From Orbilia blumenaviensis (Eukaryota; Ascomycota; Orbiliomycetes; Orbiliales; Orbiliaceae): a DNA stretch of 64,000 bases. Position numbers and translations under genes: made by a program. Location: contig JAVHNS010000015.1 of the NCBI GenBank assembly GCA_036872755.1, positions 992,001 to 1,056,000 of the forward strand, given 5' to 3'. How positions within the stretch are numbered: the stretch's first letter is position 1; every line of letters begins with the position of its first letter. Below the pieces are notes generated by a model that saw nothing but the letters and a program-made list of their open reading frames with translations, was not told where the DNA came from and made no database searches. Shown piece by piece: positions 1 through 11,625 of the stretch.

Positions 1-531
1 CTGCGGTGGGGCGGTTGTGGTGGAAGACTGGGAGATTAGTAACAGTAGGTCGGTGGAATTGTGATGACGGGGGATTACGATCGTGCCCAGGTCTGAAGCG
101 AAAGCTGCGCTTGAGGGAATGGTGTATCTGATGTTACTGGTGTCATAAGGTCGTAATGGACGCGGATGACGGTGGGGGAATTCGAGTGGTGCAGGTTCTG
201 GGTCTTGGTAGCCTGCGCTGAAGGGGGTTTTGAGATTGTGGTGCGAGGGGGATAGGTGGAGCCAGTGTCTGGGGGGGAAGGGGGTGTTTGGAGAGATCTT
301 TTGGGTGGGGAGAGTGCCGTCCCAGGGGATGAAGTGGTTTGAGAGGTTTAGGCGGGATTTGGGGGGTATGGGGTGGAGTCTTTTGCGGTCGCGGGAGGGG
401 TGGGCGGATTCGTAGATGGATTCGCGGGTGGTGGCTGGTGGGTATGCGAGCTCGGTGTAGTTCCCGGGGGGCGGTAGAGAGATGTGTGCTTCTGGCGCGG
501 GGAGGTTGAGGAGGGAGGATGCGATATCCAT
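1..531 (-). CDS. Partial hypothetical proline-rich protein (5' part only)
   Basis: An open frame of 177 codons begins at an ATG at 531 and runs off the left edge without a stop, so only the N-terminus is seen. The product starts MDIASSLLNLPAPEAH and is rich in Pro, His and Ser, with no signal peptide, membrane segment or motif I recognise. This frame was preferred over an overlapping minus-strand frame (143-667) because it is open across the whole interval, has a less biased residue mix and begins with ATG. The coding strand is strongly C-rich. A degenerate tandem repeat lies directly upstream, in what would be the promoter or 5' UTR. Function unknown. Confidence 0.5.
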   Translation of the reverse strand, partial: MDIASSLLNLPAPEAHISLPPPGNYTELAYPPATTRESIYESAHPSRDRKRLHPIPPKSRLNLSNHFIPWDGTLPTQKISPNTPFPPRHWLHLSPSHHNLKTPFSAGYQDPEPAPLEFPHRHPRPLRPYDTSNIRYTIPSSAAFASDLGTIVIPRHHNSTDLLLLISQSSTTTAPPQ

Positions 532-551
532 TATGGTGGTAAAGAGAGACA

Positions 552-1012
552 TCTTGGAGCTTGGACGGTAGTCGTCGAGATGAAGCTTGGAAGATTGTCG
601 TGAGAAAAAAGGTCGCAGGAATAAAGCTTGGACGGCAGTCGTCGGAAAAAGAAGCTTTAGGGCACAAAGCTGAAGCTTGGACAAGAGATCGTGAGACGGA
701 GGTCTTGGACGGTAGTCGTCTAAGGGTAGTCCTGAGACTGACTGAAGGAAGGTCGCGAAAATAAAAGCTTGGACGGTAATCGTCGATAAAAAGCTTGAAA
801 AAACACCGTCGAAGATGAAAATCCCGGACAGTAGTCGTCGAACAGAAATCTTTCCGATAACCCGCGAAAAGATGAAAGAAGGCTTAGACAGCAATTGTCG
901 CGATGAAGCGCAGACGGTGGTCGTTAGAGACTGAAGACAGTCACGAAGAGTAAGAAGCTTAGACGGTAGTCGTCGAAACGAAGCTTTGGGCACAAATCGT
1001 GAGCTTGGACTG
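552..1012. repeat. Degenerate tandem repeat, about 26-30 base unit
   Basis: About 15 imperfect units follow one another. The best preserved read AGCTTGGACGGTAGTCGTCG followed by a short purine-rich spacer (558, 624, 765 and 951-975). Many units hold a small inverted repeat, GACG-N5-CGTC. Copies differ by substitutions and small indels, so this is an old array. It lies just upstream of the start of the minus-strand partial gene. Confidence 0.75.
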
Positions 1013-2137
1013 ATACACAGTATCTTTCTGGAGACGCGCAATTCGATGGATGAATAATATCGAAGGGAACTAGATGTATGCCATGGTGGTTAATTAGTTC
1101 GGTGTCAGGACGCGTCTGCACGCACTGGGTATCGTGATAGTCGGGGCATACCTCTCAGCGATGGCTGTAAAACTGACGCGTGCGGAACAAATTTAGACAG
1201 AATGTCTGGCTCGAAGGAAGAGAAGAAGAATCGATAGATAAAATCGATGAGATAGACGTCAACGTCGTGAAGAGAAAAGGCTTTGTCTTGCTGAAGACTG
1301 ATGAAAGTAAACTGAAGGAGGCCGTGAAAGTTCGGAAGAAAGAAGAAATAATAATTGCTTGCTATAAAGGAGTGTGTAGAAGAGAAGAAAGTAATAAAAT
1401 ACTTTTTTTCGAAAGGGAGGAAGTTTTGTGGGCTACGATATTCAAAAATTTACGTTGCTGGAATCACACACAGCGAGTTTATGTGAATGGCACTGAGACA
1501 ACACAATGTGTTGTGGGCTTTCATAATCCAACGTTATACATTTCCCAATTCAGTTGGTTACCGTATCCGGAAGGTGCGTCCCCTCCAGCCAGCCAACCGC
1601 GGCTTAAACACCTTACGTCACGGAGGTCTTCACCGGCTTAATTTCGAATTCACGATTGATTCTGCTACTATTTCGCGGCGTGCTTATGTCTTACCACACG
1701 CACTGTTCTACAAGGTATACAGCGATAAGCATATAATGTAGCACGAAGAGCTTAGGATCAGGGTAATAGTGTCCCATTCCGGCTGATATCATCGGTATAG
1801 TTACATTGTAGCAGATGCATTAAGGGTGCGTACGTGCATGCTGTGCCACCATCGTTTAAAACCAAAAAAAAAAAAAAACATCCATGCTTGTGATCCCGAA
1901 CCCGGGCCACGATCGAGCTTGCTAGGGACTTAACCGGCGATAATCGATCAAAGTTTGTTTCACTCCTGCATTATTAATTTTTTTTGCGGGGTAACCGTGA
2001 TACGGCTTTATCTGTCTGTAAGGGGGTTGTATAAAAGGGATTAATCCCCCGGGTTTTCTATTTTTCGATTCTTCTCCTACAGCTTGGAACCCCCAGAATT
2101 TTAACATCTAACTACGCCATAATTCAAAAACGCGACA
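1013..2137. other. Intergenic, no supported gene
   Basis: A purine-rich frame at 1180-1641 (+) is open but has low complexity and no recognisable domain; I do not call it. A run of 15 A lies at 1864-1878. The last 200 bases are the likely promoter and 5' UTR of the aldehyde dehydrogenase. Confidence 0.4.
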
Positions 2138-3951
2138 ATGGCGGAGCTAAACTTCACGACCTTCACTAACACTATAAACGGCAAACAAACCACAACTGAA
2201 AAAACACGGCATTCCGTGAACCCTTCGACTGGGGAAGCGAATCCACCGGTTCCGGTTTCTACACGACAGGATTTAGACGCTGCTGTCGATGCGGCTAGGA
2301 AGGCTTTGAAAGGGTGGGCTGAGACTAGCTGGGACGACAGGAAGGATGCGTTGTTGAGGTTCGCGAAGGCGGTGGTGGAGAGGAAGGAGGGGTTTGCGGG
2401 GGTTTTGGTTAGGGAGCAGGGGAAGCCGGTTAGTCTTGTCTTTACTTTTACTCGTTTGAATGGTTTGGGTTTGGGACTAATTGGGGTTTTTTTTTGGCTT
2501 AGATGATGTTTGCTATGTCGGAGGTAGCGGGGGTTGAGAAGCAGGTGCAGGGCTTGGCGAGTATTAAGCTCGAAGATGAGGTTGTGCTGGATGAAGGCGG
2601 GAGGAAGGTTGTGAAGCGGTATGTGCCGCTGGGAGTTGGTGGGGCTATCGTTCCGTGGAATTGTGAGTTTTCTTCTTCCTCTTTTTTTTTTTTTTTTTTG
2701 AAGTATTTGCGGTTACGATGTGCGAGGGATGAGGCTGACTGACGTGGCTTTGGGGGTGTATTAGTTCCGGTGGCGTTGATGATGCTCAAGATATCGCATG
2801 CGGTGTTGACGGGGAATACGGTCGTTTGCAAGCCGTCGTATGTACACCCTCCTCAATTACTCCACTTCTTAATACCAAAAACATAGGTATAAAGGTTGCT
2901 AATCGCGAGGTGATAATGTTTAACTAGACCATTCACGCCGTACACCGGCCTCAAGCTGGTCGAGCTGGCACAGCAATTCTTCCCACCGGGGGTCGTCAAC
3001 GCTGTCAGCGGAGACGACGATTTAGGACCATGGATAACGTCGCACCCTGGGATCGATAAGATCTCGTTCACGGGTAGTTCCGCTACCGGTAGAAAGGTCA
3101 TGGAGAGCTGCAGTAAGACGCTGAAGAGGGTTACTCTGGAATTGTATGCCTGTTATCCCTCCTCCTCTTCCTAACGCGTTTCTACCTTCTTGGATATGTT
3201 AATGCTAATGTCGGCGATATGGATTTGTAGAGGCGGCAAAGACCCAGCCATCATCCTCCCGGACGTCGACATAAACCTGGTCGCCTCACAAATAGCATTC
3301 TACTCCTTCTTCAACAGCGGCCAGATCTGTGTCGCCACAAAGCGTATCTACGTGCACTCCTCCATCGCAGAACCCTTCATAAAAGCCCTCGTCTCGGCCG
3401 CCAAGAACCTAAAAGTCGGCGACGGCATGGAATCAGGCGTGTTCATGGGACCGGTTAATAATGAAATGCAGTATGAGAAGGTAATGGGGTTTATGAAGGA
3501 TGTTGTTGGCGAGAAGGAAGGTAAGGTGGTTATGGGGGGTGATGGTGGGAGGTTTAAGTATTCTGGGGGGAATGGGGGGTTTTTTATTGATCCTACTATT
3601 GTGGTGAACCCTGGGGATGGGAGTAGGATTATGAGGGAAGAGCCGTTTGGGCCTATACTACCTGTTGCAACGTGGGATGATGATGAGGAGGTTATTAAAC
3701 GGGCTAATGATACTGATATGGGGCTTGGAGCGTCGGTCTGGGGGAAGGATATTGAGAGAGCGGAGAGGATTGCGAGAAGGATCGAGGCGGGGAGTGTGTG
3801 GATTAATGAACATGTGTTTTCGGTGCCGGTGGCGCCGTTTGGAGGGTGGAAGGGGAGCGGGATGGGGGTTGAGAATGGGAGGGAGGGGTTGGTTGGGTGG
3901 TGTAACGTTCAGAGTTTGTATGTGAGGAAGGAGGTTAAGAGTTTGTTGTGA
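2138..3951 (+). CDS. NAD(P)-dependent aldehyde dehydrogenase
   Basis: Exons 2138-2428, 2503-2662, 2765-2837, 2928-3143 and 3231-3951 join to a 486-residue protein, the normal size for the aldehyde dehydrogenase superfamily, which oxidises aldehydes to acids with NAD(P). All four introns (74-102 bases) are GT-AG and restore family motifs: EQGKP, VPWNFP, KPSPFTPYTGLK, FTGS and LELGGKDP. The general-base Glu is about residue 246 (LELGGK) and the nucleophile Cys about residue 280 (NSGQICVA). The EEPFGP and GGWKGSG motifs are in the last exon. No targeting peptide is obvious, so it is probably cytosolic. It resembles the cytosolic indole-acetaldehyde/succinate-semialdehyde-like class, but the substrate cannot be read from sequence. 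Codon choice shifts from C-ending to G/T-ending near 3440 within the last exon. Confidence 0.93.
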
Positions 3952-5377
3952 TTTTGTTACTTGAGTATGTAGCTGTAGGATTTTTGTAGTTTGAGTATTT
4001 TTCAGAATGAACTGGAATTGAATCTTGTATGGTCGCAATCGTATCACGAGCTACCAGACGGTGATTAGTATCAAATGAAGGGTAACAGAAGCTGTAAATT
4101 TCTGTGGTCGTGGTCAACGGCGCCTGGACAGAGAATTCAAACTTATATAATCCAGAATTAGCGTAGGGTCAAAAGAGAGTATCAGGCCCCAACGCGAGGT
4201 ATCGTATGAATGGGTGTATCTCTAGCAATGATTCGACCGAGTCCTGACAATAGGTAATATAGGTAATGAGCGGCCTATTGAGTATGTATTCGAATTTAAC
4301 GTCAAACTCAGCTGGAGGGTCGTACAGTTAAGTGCATACGTCAGTAGTCAACCAAGCACTAGTCCTAGCTGCCTAAAACAAGGCCGTATTAATATTATGT
4401 ATTTAATATTTCCGAGGGCAATCTAGGAACTGAATATCATTGATACAGCAGCTGGTTACGGTTGAAGAGCCCATGACTAAGCCATGGCCACGGAGCGAAG
4501 ACCGGCTTTTTTCGTCAATCATGGAGCCCAGTTAGGTATATGCCACAGTTGTGGTCAACAGCGTCTGGGACCGAGACTAGGTATATGCATAATGATGTTT
4601 ATTTTCATTGAATCCGTTCGGCTGCCATAGGGAACTGAACTAGCAGAGGTATCCTATTGTAAGTCACGAGGATCAGGTAAGAGACAAAATGCATGGAAGC
4701 GATGGGGTGTACCGGTAATGGGTACCTTGTTACGATAAGGGTGTAGGTATATGCGTAGAGGGCAACTACCCTACCTACGTAACGCTCTGGTTGCTGTTGG
4801 ATATGCGCAGAGCTGAATAGAACAGATTACAATGAAGATAAATAAACAAACGGCGACCATGGCGTGTCTTCACTTCTCCATCACCGTTCATACAACCTCC
4901 TCCTCCCCCTCCGGCTCTCTCCACCACCATCACAATACGATCGATAAAACGCGACAACAGGATACACACATATCCGAGGCGACGGGCCTCACCGGTTCCC
5001 CGGTGCCTTCATCAGAGCCGGCCCTGGAAATGGCGGCTGATGTAATAGATGGGTGAGACCGGAACAGCGACGTTGTATATGGGCAGCCTTCACCGATTTG
5101 GTGATGGCTTCGGCCCTGATCCGGTCGATGTGGCGTGAGATTCCCGTCGATTCCCAGCCTGTGAATAGCTGGGACGGGGATCGTTAACGCGTCCCTGTTT
5201 TCTTTATACGCGGCCTGCTGGCAGGCATGAGAAGGTTAATAAATGCCTGGCCCAGCTAAGTACTGGGTACTTCAGTGAGTATTAGGGTGTTCCCAGCCCT
5301 ACGTACCTATGTAAGTATTCGGTTGTGATTATGTCCCCCTGCTTTACTTGGTGCGTTCCTGGGTGCGGGCATTGTGC
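3952..5377. other. Intergenic, short imperfect duplication only
   Basis: No supported gene. A short word with consensus TGGTCAACRGCGYCTGG occurs at about 4108-4125 and again at about 4551-4570, suggesting a decayed small duplication. The frames at 4775-5056 show no protein-like features. Confidence 0.4.
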
Positions 5378-5386
5378 ATATAAAAG
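5378..5386 (+). promoter_or_regulatory. TATA-like box and CT-rich leader of the CCCH gene
   Basis: CATATAAAA is followed by about 150 bases of strongly CT-rich sequence (5395-5540), typical of a fungal core promoter. The coding start is at 6190, so the 5' leader would be about 700 bases and contain at least one intron. Confidence 0.4.
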
Positions 5387-6097
5387 TTTTCCTCCCTTCC
5401 AACTCATCTCACTAACTGCCCTTCTCTCCTCTCAGCCATCTCCTATCCTCTCCACTTCTCTCTTCACCCCAAACCCCAATCATCACAAACCATCAAGACA
5501 CGCCTCTCCACCTATCCATTCGCACTTTCCATCCTACCATTGAATCCAATTCATCACCCCGCCCCGATATTTCCATTCCACTCATCAAGTTAGTATTACC
5601 CTTTTTTGGACATATCTTCTTGCTCGGCTTGGTGCTCTTCCAGATTCCAGAGCTGTGGCTGTTAGTCTCGTGTCAATCTAGCCACCTGACCGACGCCAAA
5701 TATAGGGAAAATCTAGTCATTAGGCGGTACTGCCTGGGGCCCAGCTCTTTCCTCCTACGATATCTGTTTCCTTTCATCCTTCCCTCTACGTTCTTTGGAT
5801 TCTCGGCAGATTTGCCGATAGTTCGCCACCTCCAAAGAGTGAGTGTTATTCGCTTGCCTTGGTGTTAAAAAGCCGTTGCAGGCTGTTGTATGGCGTGTGG
5901 CGGCAATTCTTCCTCATACATCTACCGCCTTCCAAGTTTCCATCCCCTTCAATCCATAAGCTATTACAACAGCAACCTTTGCATATTCTTCTCTCTCCTT
6001 CTCTCATCCTTTCTATCTATTAGAGTATATCGCTTACAACCTTCAAAGTTTCGCTACAGTTTGCCCTTCAGAGGGTCCCCTATCAATTCATTAACCG

Positions 6098-6184
6098 TAA
6101 GTTACTTCCGCCGTGTGTCCCCGGATTACGCCCTCGGTTTAGCTAACATGGTTCAAAAGGGCTAATATCTTCTTCGAACTACAG
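6098..6184 (+). other. Probable 5' UTR intron of the CCCH gene
   Basis: A GTAAGT donor at 6098, GGCTAATA branch-like words and the acceptor CTACAG ending at 6184 fall five bases before the chosen start codon. Confidence 0.5.
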
Positions 6185-6189
6185 AAAGG

Positions 6190-9100
6190 ATGTCTTTGCT
6201 GCCAAAAGATATCCGTAATGCTATGGCGTAAGCATTTTATGTTCCTTCCACTTCGATTGGCCACCGACCTAACAAAATCAACGTAGGACCACTTTGTGCG
6301 CCGTCATGAGAGCCAGAGACTCTTGTGATTCTCCAACTTGCATGTATTCACACGATAAAAGGTACAGAACCCCAGGCACTCTGACTTGCTCCAAATTGTA
6401 AAAAATCTAATCAATGTCTATCAACATCTAGCAAGTTTTGGTGTCCACAGGAGTACGATAGCGGTTGCTGCAAGTCAGCCAACTGCCGCTATCGCCACAA
6501 ACGAAATATCGAAGGCCAAGCTCTACAAGCTGGTCAGTCAGGTTTTCGTGTCTCGGAGGCAGACGGTAATCTCGACTGCATTATATGAATTCATTGATTC
6601 GTATGGACTGATAGTTCAAGTAGATACCCAACCGCCTCAGCGGGGTGACGGAATCTCTGCGCCCACGCTTCAAGGCAACAACTTCGCGGGCAAGGCTCAA
6701 GCTGAAAAGTCGGATCCGAAGAAAACGATTGCTGCTCCGAAACTGCCAGGTCCAGCACCCTCCCGTCCAGGTATAAGGCACTCGACCTACTCTTTGGCCC
6801 ACCAATGCTAATATAACTCTCCTACTACAGCAGTAGCCCCAATCACAAGATGGAGCGCCCCAGACCCAATTTGTTCAAACCAGGCGGAACGGGACATGAT
6901 TTCATTGTTCCGTCACCCCATGAGATGTCCATTGGATCTGGCCGACCTGGAGCGCCGTCAGATGATGGACTACGCGACCAAGCTTCTTAACCATCATAAA
7001 CCCCAATTCCAACGCTACGCAGTTCGGGAGATGTCGGAACCCCTCGCCCAAAGCCACTTTCTGGATGTTACCAACATCTTGATCAACGACGAAACTGGCG
7101 GCCACACTTTCGGCGTCATCATCTTCCTCACCCGATTCATTCCATTTGTAAGGCTCTTGGGCCAACGGTATTGGAGGACTGACACTGCTGTGGAGGACGT
7201 GTTCAAGAAGTTTCTTGACACTGTACTCCCTGGAAAGGTCTATAACATATACATCATCGCTCGAGGCATCGCTTCTTTCATTGGGTTCCAAACCATTGAG
7301 AGCGATGATATAGATTGGCCGTCGCTCTATGTCGAAATGCTTCATTGCTTCCTCAACCTAGCAAAGTACTCTAGAAACCATAGTGAGACTGCTGGCTTCG
7401 AGGCTTGTGACTATTGGATGATTTCATTCATCGAGCAGGCCCGCGATGGTTGGTTCGGACAACCTGCTTCTGCTGATAATAACCATACAAATCCCACACC
7501 TAGACCCGGCCGAGAGGCTATCTTCGACGAGCTAACCGAGTTGGTCTCCTTGTACAAACTCGCGGCGTACTTCGCACCCACTACCTATGAGCCCGGGACG
7601 CGACGTCGTTTAGATGATGTACGACGGATCGATTGTGCGGAATGGCTTCAGACTGGAACTTGTCCTGGCGCAGCGGACGAAAGTTGCTTCTTCGCCCACC
7701 GTGCACGAGTCGTCGACCAGCATGCTGATAAGTCAGATAAGCAATTCAAGAGCATGGAAGCTTGGTCTAAGTTTGGAAATCCCCGGGACATAATTACAAC
7801 CACAGAGTTGAAAGCTTACTGGGACCAAGGGCTCGAATTTCTATCGGAAGGGAAAGTCGACTTCGTATTCGAGACCCTCATGAGCAAGGAAGGGAGTTTC
7901 CTCGTTGAACAAGCGGTAAAATTCCGTACACCGAACGATGGCGCTTTCAACTTTGACCCCATAAAATCTTTCGCCAAGATCATTTCCGATACACGGCTCG
8001 AACAGTACAATCAGAAGCAAAGCAAGGTTATAACCATCGCGGATACCTTCATCGAGAACAAGAAGTTCTTTGTTGTCTGGGCGAACGAAATTCGGACTGG
8101 TCTTGCCGATGATGAAAACTCGGAGCGGCATATCGACGCTGCTAGGCATGTGATTGGCCTTGCACGCTTTACGCTAAGCCTCACTCCCATCAACAAATTG
8201 GACGGTGTGACTAGAGCCGCCCTTGTCGAACTTTGTCGGATCATCGCTGAGCACAACGAAGAAACTTCTGTTTCTATGACCGAGGCTACAACTGTAACGG
8301 AGCGGCTTGGCTATCTATTGAGAAAGAACCCGCAGACGGGTGACGTTGAGATTATCGATCGCGATGCTCCGGATGATAATGCTGGGGCATACGATGACGA
8401 TGCTTCTCTAGTTTTCTCTGATAATGTTAAGAGATTCGACGAAGAGACTGCGTAAGTGTTCCCTTCGTTCCCGTTGATATATTTTATCATTAGGTGCTAA
8501 TGTATACTACTAGGCCTGTCCAACGACTTATCTCTATCGACTCCAGTTTCTCTCGTGGCGAACTGCTAGTTGATGTGGGACCCAGCCGGGAGGCTCCAGC
8601 TGTTCAGCCGAAAGTACGTTCCGACATGGAGGAACTTATTGGATTGGGGTTCGCACCTTCTAAGATTGAGCCACTCCAACCTACGGTCATCCGGAAAGAA
8701 AATATTAAACCGGAGTCCAGCAGCCGTAAGACTATCCAAAGTAAGGCAACCTCAGATGCTGTCACTGAAATTCGACTACCATTGGCGCCGCTCGCCGAGG
8801 TCACTGTGGTTGAACCCCCTCTCGTATTACCAGAAATCCCGCCGCAGCCAGAAAAAACAGTGCAATCTGACGACGAGGGCGGTGCTAACACTCCGGATAA
8901 TCAGTCTGGTGATCAAGGGGAACCATCCGATGGTGTCTCCGATGTTCCCTCCTGTCTACTTCTGGAGGAATCGTTGCAAGGGTTGGCTGATTTCTTCAAA
9001 TTTGGTCTCGTTCGTCCAGCTGCTCGCCTAAGTGAGATGGAAAGCAATGGCTATTTCGTCGTTTTCAAGCATTTCTATACGTCGGAACATGTTTACGCCT

Positions 9101-10014
9101 ATCCCGATCGAATCGAAGACGATGTCACTATCTTCGGCCATGTGTTCAATTTTCTGGAAACCGTCGCCCATAAGCTCGCCAAGCATGATCTTGAGGTGGA
9201 GCTGGGATGGAAAAACATCATGGGTGCTTTATTCCGCAAGCTTTGGTCTTCTGGAGAGTTCGTCGAATTCTTCCGCACTTTGCTCGGGGACTTCTACCTA
9301 CTTCACGAAGACAGAGCTCGTTTCAACTCGGTTCACCGCAAGATGTATAGAAAAGCAACCGAGAACGTGCTTCGTCTTCTTCTTGGTCTGGCTAAGACCC
9401 AGCAGCTTCCGCGTATTGACGGGCAGTTCCAAAGGCTTCTCCTACGATTTTTTCGGATCTTCACGGAAGAGTACCGTACCACTCTTACGCATACCCTCAC
9501 AATAACACGGTCAAACACTACAGAGGTCACTAGTAGGGCAAGCACCACCGGCCGAACTCGTCTGGATCGAGATCCTCAAAGTTATCATCGCTGGACAAAA
9601 GTTCACGCTTTGATCAATTTGCTCGTCGCGAAAACTGGGCTCGTTGGTTTCTTTAAGCAGGTCCCCGGCGAAGTTGGTCGTGATCCACAACCTCGTCCGC
9701 TATTCAGGCACGCATCTACTTTCGTCTGCCCACATTTAAAGTTATCTCTCTGCGAGTTTGCTGCGCATTGCCAATATATTCATGAGGCTGAGGATTCCAG
9801 CAGCCCCCTCGAAGAAAGCAGCGATAGCGAAAGCGATTTTGACACAGAGAGCGATAGTGGCACTGAGAGAGGCGATGAGGCATCTTCTCGTGCTGCCGGC
9901 TGTACTGGCCGTCATCGAAGGGGAACTGTTATTAGTGCCTCTGGTGAGGGAAGCGGCTTCAGCGTTAACAGTGCACCCACTATGATTGATGCCGACGATG
10001 TTGTTTTTATGTGA
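6190..10014 (+). CDS. Large protein with four CCCH zinc fingers and alpha-helical repeats
   Basis: Exons 6190-6227, 6287-6361, 6432-6565, 6615-6770, 6831-8451 and 8514-10014 join to 1174 residues. The upstream ATG was chosen because the short exons restore two zinc fingers. CCCH fingers lie at about residues 17-35 (CX8CX4CX3H), 42-62, 403-425 (CX8CX7CX3H) and 1080-1100 (CX7CX5CX3H). Between them are long helical segments, for example after residue 178 and after residue 435. These have the same pattern as the helical repeats of the gene at 27592-30287 and of the N-terminal region of fungal ZNFX1-type NF-X1 helicases. No helicase or NFX1 finger is present. Two acidic or low-complexity linkers occur, including an SDSESD-rich stretch near the C-terminus. 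It is probably RNA-binding; this is inferred from the CCCH fingers. The acceptor at 6828-6833 is a NAGNAG tandem. Confidence 0.8.
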
Positions 10015-10555
10015 GGCTTTGCGATAAAAAATATGCGTTTTTCTTCCTGCATTATCCTATAAATTCTCTTGCCAGGGGTTAGCTAGACCTCTTTCTTGTT
10101 ACTAAATATAACCATCTTATTCAAACTTGTCTATTCTCTCTCTCGCGTTCTGCTTTATGTGCTATATTGTTTCCTACGTGTTTTCTACGCTGGATTTCTC
10201 CGATACGACGTGCCCTTCCGTTGCTGTTGTAGTCATTCCTATGTCTTTAATTCGGGTGTTGCTTTTGATTATAGGGTGGTGGTGATAACTTAATTCCCTT
10301 TTCGCAATTATGATTCCCGCTCTTTCGGTACCGCGGGCGATATCATAGTAGTAGCCATAAGTTCATATCGGCCTAGGGCACCTGTCATTCTAATTCGCTA
10401 ACCCGGACACCGGGTAGCCCTGTAATCTTCTATAGCTGACGATATGATTGCGTCAAAGTTTATCAGTCCACCTTGCAGTAGAAATCTATTTTCATATACT
10501 CATTCTAGCTATACTATGGACATAAATTTATACAATCGTGGTGAAATCCGAACGC
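10015..10555. other. Intergenic between convergent genes
   Basis: Holds the 3' ends of two convergent genes. Pyrimidine-rich, AT-rich sequence with no supported gene. Confidence 0.4.
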
Positions 10556-11625
10556 CTACCACCCAGCGGGCTTAACGCAACTCTCCAGTGAACCTCCTTG
10601 GCTCGCTCCCGGTACCTAGAAGACGTGGAGTTGGGTTAATATGAGGAGGTCAAATGATTGGTCGCCTGACGGGTTATTGAAACTTACATCCCAAACGACC
10701 GAAAAGGGATCCCAGCTTGGATCTGTATGGGGAGCGTATTCGATAGCGCTCATGATGCTATTCAACACTCCCTGGGCACCGTAGAGTTTACTAAGGAATG
10801 CGTATGTCATATCCATTCCTTTCACACACATATATCCTCAGTTAGCTAACCAAACAAATAATAAGCAGCCCGGGGGGGGACAAACCAGCGGCAACCCCCG
10901 AACTCGTCCAAATCTTCCCATCCTGCGTCCACCTCGCCGTAGGCACCCATTTAATCTTCTCCCCAAACTGACCCACCCACGCCCAAAAACTCTTATTCGT
11001 CGTCGCCCTCCTCCTCTTCAACACCCCACTCCTTGCAAGACTCACGCTTCCGGTGCAGACGCTTAGTAAGTAATCCAACTCGTCATATCGCTGGTTTATG
11101 AATGTTTCGATTGATGTGTCGTTGTTTTCGACTAATACCATGTTTCCCATGCCGCCGGGGATTAGGAGGATGTTTAGCTTCGGGGCGGTGGAGAAGGTGT
11201 GCGTTGCGTGGAGGGAGACTGCAATTAGATGGTCGAGGTTTACGGGGGGTTCGCCGGGGACCATTACGTGCGGTGGGGAGCGAGAGGAGATGGGGCCGGT
11301 TTGGGAGGCGATGAAGGATACTGTCATTGGGTAGTATGCTGATACCTTTTTTTTTAAAAAAAAAAAAAAAAAAAAAGATTTTAAGTTAGTTTAGATGATG
11401 GTTTGTAGTTGGGAAAGGATTAGAGGGGGCACGGTATAGGAGAGACCATACGGATTGGAGGATTTCGAAGGGACCGATGACGTCGAGGGGTTCGAAGCCG
11501 GGGAAGAGGACTATTCCGATGCTGAATGGTTTTGTGCGGTTTTCGAGCTGCTTTTTTGTGGGGTTGCCTGTTGCGGCGGCTAGGTGGGCGGTGGCTAGGA
11601 GGAGGATGTTTATTGAGAGGCGCAT
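10556..11625 (-). CDS. Secreted DJ-1/PfpI superfamily protein
   Basis: Exons (minus order) 11452-11625, 10886-11345, 10688-10818 and 10556-10615 join to 274 residues. The start MRLSINILLL opens a signal peptide ending about AAATG, so the product is probably secreted or vacuolar. Family motifs follow: VLFPGFEPLDVIGPFE with the conserved Glu, ILLIPGG, the nucleophile elbow SVCTGS with the catalytic Cys, and TSSGVAAGMDM, which is restored only by splicing. Fungal relatives are annotated as DJ-1/PfpI, isonitrile-hydratase-like or glutamine amidotransferase-like proteins; the reaction is unknown. The last intron (10616-10687, GTAAGT, acceptor TCTAG) is supported by phase. If it is retained, the protein ends at 10616 with a different tail. 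Intron 1 carries T22 followed by A9 next to its acceptor. Confidence 0.88.

Noticed and set aside
143..667. 174-residue minus-strand frame
   Set aside because: Overlaps the partial gene 1-531 in another frame; very high Pro/Arg/His content and no domain. Treated as a shadow.
1180..1641. 153-residue plus-strand frame
   Set aside because: Low-complexity Lys/Glu/Arg start from purine-rich DNA, no domain and no promoter signals.
1890..1960. Possible tRNA on the minus strand (GGGTTCGGGATC word)
   Set aside because: No matching acceptor stem, A-box or anticodon arm could be folded around it.
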